A DNA stretch of 64,000 nt from Andrena cerasifolii (GCF_050908995.1 NC_135119.1:8308001-8372000), one strand, 5' to 3'. Positions 1 through 13,399 are shown, counted from the stretch's first letter. Notes: a model not told the origin generated them from the sequence alone. Made by a program: numbers and translations.

Positions 1-264
1 AAAAGCCAGCACGTAAGATGGAATTACGATTGAACAATCTGGCGCAGAGAACTACTCAATACGCAGCACCTGTCTCTTGAATTTTCATAATTTTTCATAA
101 ACTCTGCAGATTTGCAGAACAGTGAAAAATATTTGACACATATCTTTTGTCATCGGCAAAACATATTTTCTGGAATATATCGATAACTATGAGGCATAGG
201 ACAAACTTTGTTCTTTGAAGTGCGAGTCTTTTAAAGGCGAATCCAGCCTCTTGCTCGGTTTTTA

Positions 265-396
265 GAAAATTTCAGAAAATATGTTTTCGACCTCCAACTT
301 CAGGGGCTCTTTTCACCCCTTCAACGTGGATGATTGCCGATAACAAAAAATACGTGTCAGATATTTTTGCGGGTTCGATATCTTCCCTTGTAAGAT
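265..396. repeat. diverged copy of the foldback repeat of 25979-26650
   Basis: The stretch from CAGGGGCTCTTTTCACCCCT (about 301-320) to GCGGGTTCGATATCTTCCCT (about 369-388) follows the order of landmarks in the right arm of the 26 kb foldback (GGGGCTGATTTCACCCCCT then CGGGTTCGATATTTTTCCTT). Similarity is patchy and edges are uncertain. Confidence 0.4.
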
Positions 397-2406
397 CTAA
401 TTCGGTATTAGAATATCGTATCTCCTGTTATTACATATTCAGCATGCACGAATGTTGAAATTGCTCTGCTTAAAATAATTCGGGGATGACAGGCTCACAG
501 AATTTAGTAGAACGAGTCAATCATAAATGGTGGAGGACGATATTAAACATTAACGTTCGAGTCACGAAAGTGGGAACACGACTGCGCATGAGGGAAATAC
601 ATCTTTTTCACGCATATTGCAAGTGGAAATTTGGGTTGCAAAACTTGTAAGCATACTCGTGAAATGAAAAAAAAAAGTGAAGCTGGGTGGAACGTGGAAC
701 GAAACGGGGTAAAACGATAACTGCAAAACATGCGTGTCCCATCGTACGTACGCGGATAGATAGCTTTTACAATCGGAGCCTGTACTTTGCCACAATATTC
801 GAATATTGCGATGTATGCAATACCAATAAGGTTATTGGGAAACGTACCCACACGTCAGTGCTCAGATATCCTAGCGTCAATACGATACAAATACGTGTAC
901 GTGGCGCGGGAGCTCACTCTCGCTACACGCCCTGTGGTTTAGCGTCCCCGCTATCGTCGAATATCATGGAATATTACCGAGCGATAGGAATTTATTACAT
1001 ATTTTCAAAGCTGTCGATTGCTATCTGAAAGTGAAATATCGAGGAAAGACACAAGACTCGCGAATCCTACGCGTGTGAATTATTTTTGGCATTCCTCCGT
1101 GATCACGCTATGTCTCTTTGTGCGTTTATTAATTATCATATGCTATTTCGACGAGAACCCTCGTTTCAACAGATGAGCACAATTTAGAGAAAATCCAAGC
1201 GTATTCGCGGAAAGACCGCGCTAAGAATTAGGGGTGCATCTGCAGCTTTGGGAGCTGCAGCTACTTTGCCAGTCTGGGCTTCGCGCATGAAACAAAGCCT
1301 CGCCAGCCAGTGACAATAAAGGCCACTCCGCAATGATAATTAATGGATTCACAGACCCCGGGACAAAAGTTCGTTATGTAAGGTCGCATACACTCCTGTA
1401 TGTGCCGCAATATGTACCGTGCATTGTGAATCGTATACGAAACAAAGTACGCGTTAAGATCCACGGTGAAGATTGTTGTACGCACATTCACTGCATAATA
1501 TATGAAGAATTTCAAAACATGTGGGAAATAAAGAGCTATGTAATTTTATTAAGACATCTTTCCTTTATTCCTACCAACCTCATTCAGTTAACTACTGCAG
1601 AAACATTGAATGCATCAAGATATCAGTCGCAATACTTGATTTTGATGGCTGCAACAGTTCTTTTTGTATACCGAAATAATAATATATAGGTACCATTAGC
1701 GGAACACATTTCTTTTTCACTTTCCATTAAGCTCCATTTATGGAGACGTCTAGCAGACGACAATCGCATTGGTCACTTTCAAAGGATCATCCTAAGTGTA
1801 CACACTTCTTGCTGGTGAATTAAGGGACTGCATTGAATGCCGAGCCACAAAGTGCTGAGGTATAGAAGCGTCGTACGGCGATCGATCAGCCTGAATTCAT
1901 CGTCGACTAGGCTTTCTCATCTCTCCCCTGGAGAAAATGGGAGAAAGGAAGGACGAGATCGAGGATCGAAAGCGCACACTCAGGCACGTGCAGACAGATG
2001 CGCCGAGCGTCTATGGAGGTACACGGGCGTTTCGATTTTCAAAATTCCGGCGACGGTATCCACGGCTATCGGGTCCAATAATGAAAGGCGTGTAGTCGAA
2101 AATGCAATTTTTCCGAGCAATACGATCAGCTCCCCCGGTTTATACCGAATCTCCCTTACTCCGGGATACAATTCTTTCACTGCGCGGAATGTAAATTCGA
2201 TAAGTAATCCTAGGCTTCCTATCAAACTCCGACTTCCAACTATGCAGTTCGCACGGCACAGCCCAGAGCGAACTAAACAATTGCCTCGTACTTTAACGTA
2301 TCCTTTTGGCGAAGCAATTTTTACACTACCATTTTCCTATGCGTGCGTGATTTCAGTCCAGAGAAGAATGTCACGTACAAAAGTTTGCTGTTACTTGTAA
2401 GCTCAG

Positions 2407-2758
2407 CCCTCGTACAACGAATGCAGGGTCATTCTGATCCAACTCTGACAAAGTCTATCACGATGTTATACTTGTGTTGGCAATAGCAAAATATAGAATA
2501 TGATGCCTAAATTGCAGTAACATTATTTCTAAAAATCATACAGGGGATACACCTATTTTATGTACCAAATGTACATAAATAATTTTTTTATGTATTTCTT
2601 TATTAATAAATTTTAGTTAATTTAAAAAATTCTAATTATTTAATTCATTTTATAGTCAATTTTTTCGTGAAACCGGTGTACCATAGAAATGTTGCTATGG
2701 GTCAAACTGACCCTGCATTCGTCTCACAGGACCATATCCACCATTCGTCTTCGGAGGG
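2407..2758. mobile_element. TTAA-associated piggyBac-like MITE (left flank degenerate)
   Basis: The left end carries CCCTCGTACAACGAATGCAG, then GGTCATTCTGATCC. The right end carries, on the opposite strand, CCCTCCGAAGACGAATG and, further in, ACGAATGCAGGGTCAGTTTG. TTAA stands at 2759-2762; the left flank reads TCAG and has probably mutated. The subterminal GGTCA..TGACC palindrome at both ends is like that of the 61796-62442 element. The middle is AT-rich and non-coding. Confidence 0.6.
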
Positions 2759-5700
2759 TTAAAAGCTTATGACAAAATGTCATTGACAATGCAGTGGATA
2801 CCTGGCAAAATATCAAGATGCGGGGTGTAGATACAGAAGCTCCGCTACAGATAAGCAAAGTAATTTCAAAAGACCGAAACGAGGAGTGTCCTACCACCCT
2901 TAATGCATTCGATGCAATATCATAAGTGGCAGCGACCTCTCAATTAGATATTTGGATACTGGAGCACGAATGTGACATGAAGCACAAATATATATGTAAC
3001 AATAACAACATATATTTAACGATTAACAAAGTGAATACAAATAATTTGTTAAAATGAAATGTCTGAGGAGCACGAAGCGTTCGGTACGAAGTCCCGCAAG
3101 GTTCTGCCCTTTTTCGTCGGCGTTTGAAGAACGCCCGAAAATTAACGAACGGGGAAAGCAAATTTCCCACGCGCCCCAAGGTTGCGGAAGAGGACACGCT
3201 ATCCTCAGGATTTCACTGGGGCTCTGGCAATCGTCACTTTTATTGCCCTAGCCCCCAAGCTCGACCACCCGCAGTAGGCACTCGAGCAATCGTCCGTTTT
3301 AGGTCTAGGAAATAAATAAAACTTCCTCTCGGCCTACAGTCCGTTACAGATACGCGGCTACTTTCAAGCGACGACAGCGTGGAAAGTATCAAAAGATGGA
3401 GCGAAAGGCAGCTCGGAAACTGAAAAGTGTCAAGAGTTGACGCGTTTTGTGACGTGGACGCTGATAACGGTTGCAGGCTCACGTGTCAAATTCATTTTCC
3501 ATCCTTTACGCGGCAATTTGCTCCTCTCTTTTCCGCTTTCATCTTCCGTGCACCAAAATGTCGCCGCCCCGGCGAGCGCAACGCTCCAGCGCGAATGATC
3601 GCCCGGCCTGATGAAGCTGCAATTTTCTGCGCTGCCGGCGCGTCTAACGCCTGAAATAAATCGGATTTTCCGCGCTGGCCGGCATGGAATAGAAAAAAGC
3701 CCGGCAGTGGACACAGCCAGACACCGTGCAAGGGGAATTAATCGTAATTAAAACGAGCGATTCGCCGTAAATAAAGCCAGACACGGACGCGTTGTCCTGG
3801 ATCATGGTTTTTATGGTGGCTACTTAATTCGTACTCGACTTTCCCCAACAATCTGCCCGCGTTTAATCTCGCGGCGCAGTTCCGGAGGGGATGCAATTCG
3901 TAACAGGGTCAAAAGGGCGCGCGAAAAGAAGATCGATGCTGATTTTAAATCCGCTTAATTTCGCACGAGAAAACAGCGGAACCTGATTCTGGGAAAGCTT
4001 ACTTCCATTGAATCTTATTCCCTTTTCCTCGGCAACTTCGCGTAGAAATTGTACGATACCAGTTCGCGTAACAAATTCTTAGACTCTGATACACGCCGTG
4101 CGTTTTTTTATTACCGCCGATTGGTGATTTGTCAAAGAAGGACAAGCGCAACAATTCGTAGGACGAGCACGAACAACGCGTTACACCTTGAGACGTGAAC
4201 GTAATATTTCACTTTAAAAGCCACGCTCTGAAAAGAAGTTTCGTTTGTTTGAAGGAATCTCTCGCCTTCCTTTTTAAAGAAGAGAAGAAAGGGCTTATCA
4301 GAATGGCGTAATTTAACGATGCGTTGCGGCTTCCAATCGCAATTTGCACTCGAATAAATAATCACGATGCAAGTTCATCGCTGTGATATGAAGAAAATCT
4401 GGTATTCATTTATGCCCCCTTTCTCGCCACAGCTGTGCAAAAATTCTCGTCCATACAGCCGCGGGTCCGCGTCCTTTTCCTTTTTCTTATCTCATTACCT
4501 TTGCGTCTTCCCTGTACTTCCTTCCCACTTATCTAGTTCCAGGGAAACGCGGAAGTAGACGATACTCCCGATTCTTTCGGAAGGCGTCGGAGAAAAATTT
4601 CTCCATCGATCGGCGGCCGACCTGAATTTCAAAGTGAAAAGAAGAAGCTGATTTTCAAGTTCCGCGACAACGAGCTTAGTTTCCTTCGAAGTTAACAAGG
4701 TACGTCTGATTTAGTAGCGCCGCGGAATACGCTCACTGCCTCGCTGAAATTGCATTAAAACGTCGCGAACGTAATAATGAAGTTTGCTCGATTTATTACC
4801 CCGCTCCCGTTTAAAAGATTGATCCATTCTTTAACAGCTCGCGATTCATAGCTCTCGCAACTAGGGCCATAGTCCTCTCGCTTTTTGTTCCAACATAGAA
4901 TCGCGAGGTAGGTGCATCGGGATTGGATTGAAACGAATGTTGCCGTTATAAATAATAGATAACAACGTTGTTTCACACCTGTATAATGGACGATTTTTTA
5001 ATGTACGAGCTGCGACTCGGGTCCACGCGAATAAATTAAACGCTGGCCTGGAAATATTGCCTAAAACTGGCCGAAACTGGTGCACGTGCGTGAAGGCGAG
5101 CGAAATTTGTCAGCCGGCCGTGTTTTGTAACGTTACGTCCGACGCATCCGCCACCCAAGGTGTAAAATAGTGGCTGCGTGCCTATGTTCTACGTTCATGT
5201 TCTACCAAGTTACGCCCTCGAATGCATGGAGTGCCGGTGCACTCGACCAAATTCTCTCTAACTGGCTACGTAACGTCGCAACTTTACAGTCCTCCCAACC
5301 TCCAAACGGTCCACCTTCCATAAACAGGCTTGATTTAACTTTAAATCCTCTGGGTTCCCCTAATTAGGATCCCTTGATACGACACTGCCATCTGATTAAT
5401 TCAGTGCGATCGTCTTAGTTGCGATTTAATTCGTGTTGCTCGACTTTGAATGTTTGGACATGTGAGGCACAGTGTCGACGCACCTGGCCCCGTGAAATTG
5501 TCATGCAAATGACACCACACATGGGAATGAGTGATCATCGTCATGGGTCTTGATGCAGATAAGCTGGTAATCTAGGAGATGTCAGTTGTCACATGGATGC
5601 AGTGAAGCAGCGGAAGTTCTACGTCTTGGAAAGTCTCTTCTCGACGTCCTCAGACTTGATACGCGGAACTTGCTCGTCCGAGAGTAATCTAAATCGGGCC

Positions 5701-7237
5701 CCTTGGATCCTAATGTATGCTGTATCACTTTCCGCAAGTCCAAAGTCGTGTGCGCCAGACTCCACAAGTTGGTCGTGAACTCTGTTATCCGTAAATTCTG
5801 TTAGACGTTTGGAGAGCCAAGCTCCGCCAATCGATGCGATTCAGGCAGGGATTTTCCGTGGCTAGTGGATTTGAGAAAATAGGAGGAAAATGAAGCTCAC
5901 GGGAAACAAACAACCACCGATCCCTGAGTAGGTGTTTCCTTGCATCCTGGGTCCCGAATCCTTCTATCAAGAACGAAGGATTCGGAGACTGGTAAGAGAA
6001 TAGGAACGTCGAACGTTCGAACGCCAGTTGCCGCAATTTTTCACAGGACACTGTCCGTAAATCGTGAGCACGGAATGGAAGTAGATACCTCCGAAACGAG
6101 GAATTCAATTGATCAAACATAGACATAAATACAATTAAAAGACACGTCTCCACTTTCATCATTTAAAGTGAAATAATTTCCCATCCGATTTTCCACGCAC
6201 GACATAATCCGCACTTGAATGTTGCTTTAGAACCACTCGATACTGTGAGGAAAACAATTTTTGATTTGCATAGGAGTTCTCGGCCCTCTAATACGCGACC
6301 CACTTAGACAGCTATGAAGAAGCTGATGCCGACGGTAACGACTCGAAGAGAGGTGAAAGCAGCCGAGGGCGAGAGGACGATAAATTGAGAGCACTCGTCC
6401 AAGGCCACTCGAGGGCTTATCCCCTTCGTAGACCTTGAAGTATTCGCGAAACTAACGTCGCCCTAAATGGCCCTGTCGCTTCTCGAACTGCTTTCGCGTT
6501 CGCTGACCAAAGTGGACGCGTTCCACGAGTAAACCACACGACTCTGTCACTAGCCTTTGGTGAATTTAACGAAAGTAAAGGAAAGAGTCACTTCGTTGTA
6601 ACGCCGCTCGGTTATTAAATTCTTGAGCAGGGTCAAGAACAAACGCCGCAGCAACCACTCAAAACGTAATTTCGCAGCTCCACGAACGCATAGCGGGATT
6701 CACACCACGAGGCTCTGCCATCATGGCAATTACCCGGAAACTGGAGACACAGTGAGACACTTGATAAGTGCAAGAGATTCAAATTATTCGAAATTAAATT
6801 CACGTGGAATGGCATGCACATTGGCCTGGTTGCAGCTGCAACTTCAGCTGCGCCCGTTGTGCAACAATTATCGTGGCATCCGAATAAATTAATTTGAACT
6901 CTTTCTCCCGTTCGCGCGAGATACCTCACAATTCCACCTGACTGCTTTCAGTGCCATTCGTCTCGCTTTGCGTCGGTCCCAGTAGGGTTCAATTGAATAA
7001 GGCACCTCGCGGTTCTCGGTTCAAAGAATTTTCGAGCCTCGTTCGGTTACAATCTCGCGACGTGCGAAAAGTGAAAAACGGTGGGGCAGGATGTAAGACA
7101 ATCGTTGCTAATCAACGGCAAGTTGAGCTTCCGCTTCTATTGCAATCGAGGTCATTATTTCCTGGAGCCAGACTGAACTTGTGCCGCCAAGTTTCCGAGC
7201 ATATACCATGGTTACGTGCTTAGTTCTAAATTGTAAC

Positions 7238-7292
7238 CTTGTTACGTACTTAGGGTCGCCAATGTGACGCGTAATCTTGTGGGCATTGACCA
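7238..7292. repeat. dispersed repeat copy 1 (pair with 8236-8292)
   Basis: GTTACGTACTTAG, then TGACGCGTAATCTTGTGGGC and CATTG, match GTTAAGTACTTAG, TGACGTGTAATCTTGCGGCC and CATTG at 8239-8290 in the same orientation and order. A further partial copy, GGTTACGTGCTTAG, lies 30 bp upstream (about 7210). Confidence 0.6.
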
Positions 7293-8235
7293 GGAAACTA
7301 TGGTACGTAGACGGCCAACGATACGATACAGTCATCTCTGTCCGATCGTTAATTACAACATTAACCTTGTAAGGATCTAATGACGACAAACTATTGTAGA
7401 ATCTATACCTATTCATCTTGGTAACTGTTTCTCAGTCAGCACAGAATATTTCTTAACCTTTGATCTACCAATATCTTACTCACTTACTGATTGTGAGATA
7501 TTCCAAATTCGAGTTTCTCCACATTAAAGTAAGTACCAAAATAAGCAGAACTTGGAATGTTTTGTTGAATCGTGACTATGTAACTCTCATAGTGACAATA
7601 TTTGACCCTCCGTGGTCACGCCTTATAATCACAAATTGGTTACATGGCGTTCACTGCACCCCAGTGTCACTTTTGAGTTACCATTTTTCTATTTTTTAAT
7701 CTTTTAACTTTTGAGTGATAATATTCGTAATATTCATTCTTAATATTCATACAAGCATGGCCTAAAAGTTTTTTTCTAGATATGTAAATTTTTATACGAT
7801 GAAATTTATAGCTAAATAAGAGCGATTTTCCACAATTGTGGAAAAAAGATACTTTTATTTTTTGGGGGATAAATCCCTTTGGGAAGTCGTAAAGGCGCGA
7901 CATTTGATCTCGAAAATTGCTCTTGGAAGTCTGACTACGTAGGGTTAACCCTAAATATTTTCTGAACTAAAGCACGGCTGAGTTACCTAAAGCAAACTAA
8001 TCTATGACCACGAGTCATCAAGAAATCGACGAATCAGCTGACCCTTCTTACAACATGCAAATTGCTCCGTAGACTCGCAAGCTGATTTCCCTAAGAACAG
8101 AAGGTAACGCGACAAGAAACAGCAGTATTTCGAAAAGGATCAGCCGCGGTGACCGTAAGCATAAATCGTATCTTCGCGTTCAAATCACTTTAGCGGAAAG
8201 ATGTTAATTCCGGGTGTTTCGCGGGATACTCTAAT

Positions 8236-8292
8236 CTCGTTAAGTACTTAGCGTTCCGCTGATATGACGTGTAATCTTGCGGCCATTGTCCA
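8236..8292. repeat. dispersed repeat copy 2 (pair with 7238-7292)
   Basis: This is the second copy of the repeat described at 7238-7292, about 1 kb away in direct orientation. No open reading frame is shared, so this looks like repeat homology and not coding homology. Confidence 0.6.
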
Positions 8293-9050
8293 CGTCAACG
8301 ACGGCACCGGGGGCAACAGAGTGGAGGGTTATCAGCGATAACAGGCAGAGCGCCGCGTACAGACCTCGCTGCAACCCTGGCGCAGTTGCAGATGCGACCG
8401 ACTAATCTCCTTTATGCGGAAGCATTATACCGAGCAGGCCGAACCGAACAATCCTGGTTACGGAGTAACTCGCGGACGGTTACCGAGCTCGCGCCGGAAA
8501 TAAAAGAACACGTCGGGGGCTTTAAAAGCGCCCCGGCGATATCGGCGTTAGCCGCGCGCCTGTGTCAGTGTGCGAAGATCACAGGGCACTCTCCCCGTCG
8601 CCGGCGGGGGCCAGGTTTCGAATCCAAGCGGAAACAAGGCCCGAGAGTGTCCCTATTTTCTTTTTCTCCCTCTTTTTTTTTTATCCATGAACGCTACAAA
8701 GCTTCCGTCGAAATTTCAGGCGAGCCTGGCTACGGGTCTGAGGGGATTCGAACGGAATGAATCGCGCGGTAAGCGAGCTTTATGCCGAATAACAATGGCA
8801 AGAGAAACGTTCGGGAGGCATCGTGCCAGTTCCGATAAATAAGATGAGATTGAGGTGAAGCATAGAGAACGGGATGGTGCCGTCGCCTCTTTGAATCCTC
8901 CACGAATCGCTGGGATATTTCGGATTTTCGAACGCCCGGGGAAGCCGCGATAGCGATCGAACGCCGCGGTACGATCGGCTTGGATATTTCATGAATGTTA
9001 TGAGAAAAATTTTACTCGGTCCCGAGGTACCGTGAAATTTAACCACTTAC

Positions 9051-9182
9051 CCAATAACGCCTGGAACAGCCTGCTTTTGAAGATGCGGATGACACGCTCG
9101 ATGGCCAATCGCAGCTGCTTGTCCTGGGGCCTTGTCAGCTTAGCGTGGTAGTCTTCCAGGAGCTCCAGAGCTCTGTGAGCCT
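9051..9182 (-). CDS. dlg1: discs large (dlg1), internal exon with L27 domain
   Basis: Dlg1 is a membrane-associated guanylate kinase scaffold (L27, three PDZ, SH3, GK) of septate junctions and synapses; the L27 domain drives assembly with other L27 proteins. Read on the minus strand, the exon gives EAHRALELLEDYHAKL, then RLAIERVIRIFKSRLFQALL, which is the L27 sequence of insect Dlg/SAP97 as I know it. The exon is 132 nt. It starts right after a pyrimidine-rich acceptor ending in CAG (plus-strand 9183-9185) and ends at a perfect GTAAGT donor (9045-9050). It begins in phase 1, with the first base of the initial Glu codon in the previous exon. It ends one base into the next codon, which fits the Asp that follows LL in known Dlg. 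The previous (N-terminal) and next exons were not found; the next should lie below position 1. Both flanks are presumably long introns. Family identity is seen directly; intron extent is inferred. Confidence 0.92.
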
Positions 9183-11498
9183 CTGAAAGCAAAGAAATGA
9201 AGGAATGTAGAAAAACATCGACGGCAATGTACCCACTGTTGAATCTGCGTTCGAATGGTAGTGTACAAGTATCGTATAGATTAAATGAATGTTCTTTGTA
9301 TCGTAGTCTATCGCTTTGAAAACAGGAACCTTTTAGTGCCTATAATGAGGAGCACGCTTATGTTAGCGCAGTAGGATTAACAAATACAGAACGTAATCTC
9401 GCGAGCATAATAACGAAACGTTGCGCTACTGAAAGGTGAAATCTGATATGGAGGAGGGAAAGGAAGAAGAAAATGAAAACAGATCATAGTGTTGCAATGA
9501 AACGGGGAAAACAATCGTGATAAAGCTGTGTGGGAAAAAGCTAACGAATTGCGAATCCACCTACATTTTCCGCATTAATATCGCGTGGTTTTATATTTCT
9601 AAACGTGAGTGTTGCTCTTGCAGAACGCGGCAGGGAATTACAAATTCTCATAATTTATGAGGATTTAGCGCGAAGACTTTTTAAATTTAAATAAATACTA
9701 ATATCCGTTGGGTAACATTCGCTAAAATGTGAACCGTGCGTTTGTTTCCACCAGAGGGCAAAAGTCCCGCGCACAAAGGAACGAGTAGCAGGGACATGCA
9801 TAAAATTGCAAGAAATAAAAGACACGTAGATGCGCAGGTGCATCTGATTTCCAGCGACACACGGCGAAACGGACGTCGTGCACGTGAAATCCCTTTCTGG
9901 AGCAACGCTAATAACGAGTCACTCTCGCGCCGAGGATTCGCCTTTACTTCCCGATACTTGGCAGCTCGCAAGTGAAAAACGCATCGTTTCTTGTTCTCGG
10001 CAGACATCGTTCCGAGATAGAATCTTGGTAATTAACACACTTTACTCAGCACTCTGATACACAAGCTATGACACTTGATACGTTGGTGTGCTAAAATATT
10101 GACATTCCGATTTCAAAGAATTACTGAGAAAGTATGACGCCCCAATGCTTTCAGCCGTACTCTGTTCTACACAAATATTGGCTAAATATACTGGCATTGA
10201 AAGATCAAGCAGATTTAAAGCAGAAGCAACTGTGACGCAGGAATGAATCGGAGGATACTTTCAGACCATTTTCTCGCCATTTCCTCGTGCATTGTTCGCA
10301 GTAAGAAGCATCTGTCGTCGACGCACGGACGGGCAACAGCAATGCCATAAGAGCAGATAGAACTGCTTTAGAATTCCATATGCACTCTGAAGAAATTCAG
10401 AAGGTAACCCGGGTGTGCCAATAGTTCCTCGGAGAAGTCGGACTGAAGGTATCGCGAGTGCGTTTTAAACTACTCCGTTTCATTGTTAATTTCTTCCGGG
10501 GATATCCTGGAGGAGGAAGTTAGAAATTACGTCCGACGATAGTTCGGTAGTTCAGAAACTAGTATCCTGGTTAAATATTAGACGCCGATAGCGCGACCAC
10601 TGGCAATCGTTTCATCTTTAACAATTCGTGTATTTAGAGGAGTTTCTATAGAATCTACCAACGGATTCTACTGAATAATTGTTGAAAACCTGAGGATCAG
10701 CTCGACGATCTCCTTCCGGGTAGTTCAGACGGTCGTGGATGAGTGGTCGGCACACTTGTTGATTCGTACTACTTCCTGAGCGAATCCTGAACTTACAAAA
10801 AGGATCGATCAGCTCTTAAACGTTCCTACGCTCTCCTTTCGGTTCCTTTCTAAAAGACAGTGACCCTCTTTTGTCCGTGGCACAATACGGTAGCAGATAG
10901 AACTACGGTGCGGGTCGCAAACACCGATATAAATGTCTCGTCCGATGATAATGCGAATTTTCACGACTCTACCAGTTCGTCTCCCTCCCCTGACTCTCGA
11001 CCAGCTCGCTCTTCTTCGATGAGTTCTGCAACTTCTGCTAAGAACAGAGGACAACGGGCACACTTTCGTCTAGTTTCAAGTAAAACGCACTCCAAATCAG
11101 ACATCCTTCCTTGAGATAACAATCCCCAGGATGAAAAATTCTATTCTGCACTTTCGACCATTGTTGTCGCCCAACAAATCCTCTTTGCGATACGGCGAAC
11201 TTTTCTTTCGTCTGAATCTATTATATTTAGATCCTACATTACCTAACAATGTCGTTCCAAGATGGTTAGTTGAGAATAAAGCTGTGGAGCTCTGAAGGGG
11301 ACAAAACAATTAAAACTGCAAGCCATAACGTTCAGACGTCGCCTAAAAGTCGGGCCATTACTGGAAGATGCCTGGTGACTTTAATGAGCATCTCGTGAAT
11401 GACGTTCTCGAGGACACGATTACCGAGTTATTTTATGTTAAAACGCAATGAAATAGCGCGCGTTGTGTTTTCGAACCTGATATTCCAATCGTCGTAAG
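9183..11498. other. no gene recognised; presumed dlg1 intron
   Basis: This stretch directly precedes the dlg1 L27 exon on the minus strand and starts with its acceptor. The longest frame (9687-10007, minus, 106 codons, one hydrophobic stretch) resembles no family I know. No N-terminal dlg1 exon was found. Confidence 0.5.
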
Positions 11499-11500
11499 TA

Positions 11501-11893
11501 GGGTAATTGTGGGACAGTTGCCGCACCTTACGCAAAATTGTCACCCTGCCTGAATTTTGCAATGAAAATTTGTTCCAAGGATACATATTATTAGTTGAAC
11601 ATCCTGTCCTACTACTAGCATCAAAGAAAATCCAAATTTTAATATTTGTCACCCTTAAAAATTGAAACTAAAAAACATCCATTTTTTAGGAGAGACGCCG
11701 CACGTGCGGGAGTGGTGCCGCATTTCGAAAATCTTTAAAAGTAATAATGGAAACACGTTCTCGCTTATTAATTTAACCTAAACGAACAGCCTAAAGCAAA
11801 TAAAATCGACAGTGCTGTATTTTATTAACGATAACCCTGAAATACCGAAGGTGCGGCGTCTTTCCCAGTGCGGCATCTCTCCCGCAATTACCC
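11501..11893. mobile_element. TA-flanked inverted-repeat MITE, GGGTAATTG family
   Basis: The left end GGGTAATTGTGGGACAG continuing TTGCCGCAC and the right-end complement GGGTAATTGCGGGAGAG continuing ATGCCGCAC match at 22 of 26 positions. TA sits on both sides (11499-11500, 11894-11895). The motif GCCGCAC/GTGCGGC recurs inside, near 11696-11720 and 11850. The 393-bp element has no coding capacity. It has the same architecture as the elements at 19698, 39296 and 63055. Confidence 0.75.
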
Positions 11894-13018
11894 TAATTGG
11901 TTCTACCGTATTTCTACCAAGTAGAAGAGTAAAAACGAAGTTTCTTCCCAGTGTACAAGGCTGAAGAAGGTATGCCTCTGGTTTAAGAATTATTTTTCAG
12001 ATAACCAGTTGGATGTTTACAACGAGCTGAGATAATTAGCATTAACCGTTCTCTTAAACGAGCATGCTAAGAGGGCAATTACTGGTAAATGCTGTATTTC
12101 CAAAGCAACCTGTAGCCTCTCGGAGTATAATTGCAGGCATTTCCTTATAGAAGGCACTGGAAATTAGCAGGTATGCCGAAGACAGGAGCATTTACGGTTA
12201 AATACGTTAAGTGGCACCTTCAACGGTATAATGTGCCTAGTAGAGCTGGCTAAAACTTTATTCGAATAGTATGCAATGAAAGAAACTAACGTCAGATTGA
12301 CCACCTCGTCCTTAAACCTTGAATGCCTAATTACTTTACGTTAACACTTGGTTATAGATAAGGGGGAGGTAAAAAACGAGATTGCTAATAAAACACCGCG
12401 AAGGAACAAGCCTCAGAGTGGCACTTTGATTTTCAAAAAAGCTCTCTCGGTGCGTGGATGTAGCGAGCGTTTCCACCCGTACGTTCCATTTTCGCGTCGT
12501 CCAGGGATACATCGTAAAACGAGAAAACCACTTTGCGCGTAAACGAAAAAAAAGTAGACGGATATGGATACGCTTTACAAGAACGTATTCGCGTTCCACG
12601 CGACGCACGACGCATTGTAGAAATATTGTAGAACCAAGCTCAGATCACGTGAGCTATCGGCCATACTGCGTATAGTTTGCACGAGCCTCGCTAACCTCTA
12701 CCTTTAATCAAATTAGAAGTCACGTTTCAGGTTTAAAGTTACAGCTTCTCCTGTATCGCTGAATTAGTATAGATTAAAAGCAGAATTGAAAGTACAGCAA
12801 TAATAGTGATCCTTGGTATCGCAGCTTGTGCCTAATCCTAACAGAAGTTTAACAATAGCTCAACCACAACGATGATCCATCTTCTATCTATAATTATATA
12901 ATCCTTGTGTCACTGATTCATCACCGTCCAGCGTAAACCGCTGACCCTAGAAACAAGAAATTCGAAGGGTATGTTCCTTTTGCGACGTAGATGCTCGATG
13001 AGAAGGGATTTTTTGAAA

Positions 13019-13399
13019 TTCCAACCCGAAGGAGGTAAAAAGGGGTGAAATATGTTTTCTCGGACTCCTTATTATTTCTTAGGCCCGATTAGATATCAAC
13101 TTGGTTTTTTCTTACAAAGGTTACCCACACAAATGCCTAAAAACCAGATTCAGCATTTTACCCTGATCAACCCCTAAGGGGGCGAAACGGGGAAAAATGT
13201 GTTTTCACGGATTCCTTACTATTTCTTAGGCCCGATTAAATATCAACTTGGTTTTTACTTACAAAGGTTACCCACACAAATGCCTAAAAACCAGATTCAG
13301 CATTTTACCCTGATCAACCCCTAAGGAGGCGAAACGGGGAAAAATGTGTTTTCACGGATTCCTTACTATTTCTTAGGCCCGATTAGATATCAACTTGGC
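13019..13399. repeat. 147-bp tandem repeat, about 2.6 copies
   Basis: The landmark TTCTTAGGCCCGATTA recurs with AGGCC at 13081, 13228 and 13375, an exact period of 147. Units share TTACCCACACAAATGCCTAA, CAGATTCAGCATTTTACCCT and AACGGGGAAAAATGTGTTTT. The last two units are nearly identical; the first part (13019-13080) is diverged. Confidence 0.9.

Larger units (their letters stand above)
2763..9050. other. no gene recognised; presumed dlg1 intron
   Basis: Six-frame translation gives only short unrecognised frames. Apart from the repeat pair at 7238/8236 and homopolymer runs such as the T run near 8671-8681, nothing stands out. The next dlg1 exon after the L27 exon should lie on this side, on the minus strand, but no DIQEFYE-type sequence was found. 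Confidence 0.5.

Noticed and set aside
1837..2400. 187-codon frame ending just before the element at 2407
   Set aside because: No known motif, and a second frame is open on the other strand. Composition looks like translated non-coding DNA.
7238..8292. Repeat pair considered as attachment sites or duplicated exons
   Set aside because: No shared reading frame and no element between them; it looks like two fragments of an unidentified dispersed repeat.
8570..8760. tRNA-like GGTTTCGAATCC and GGGGATTCGAAC stretches
   Set aside because: They look like T-arm sequence, but no cloverleaf with acceptor and anticodon stems can be built around them.
9687..10007. 106-codon minus-strand frame with a hydrophobic stretch, near the dlg1 exon
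   Set aside because: It does not resemble any dlg1 N-terminal sequence, and plus-strand frames are open across it. Probably chance.
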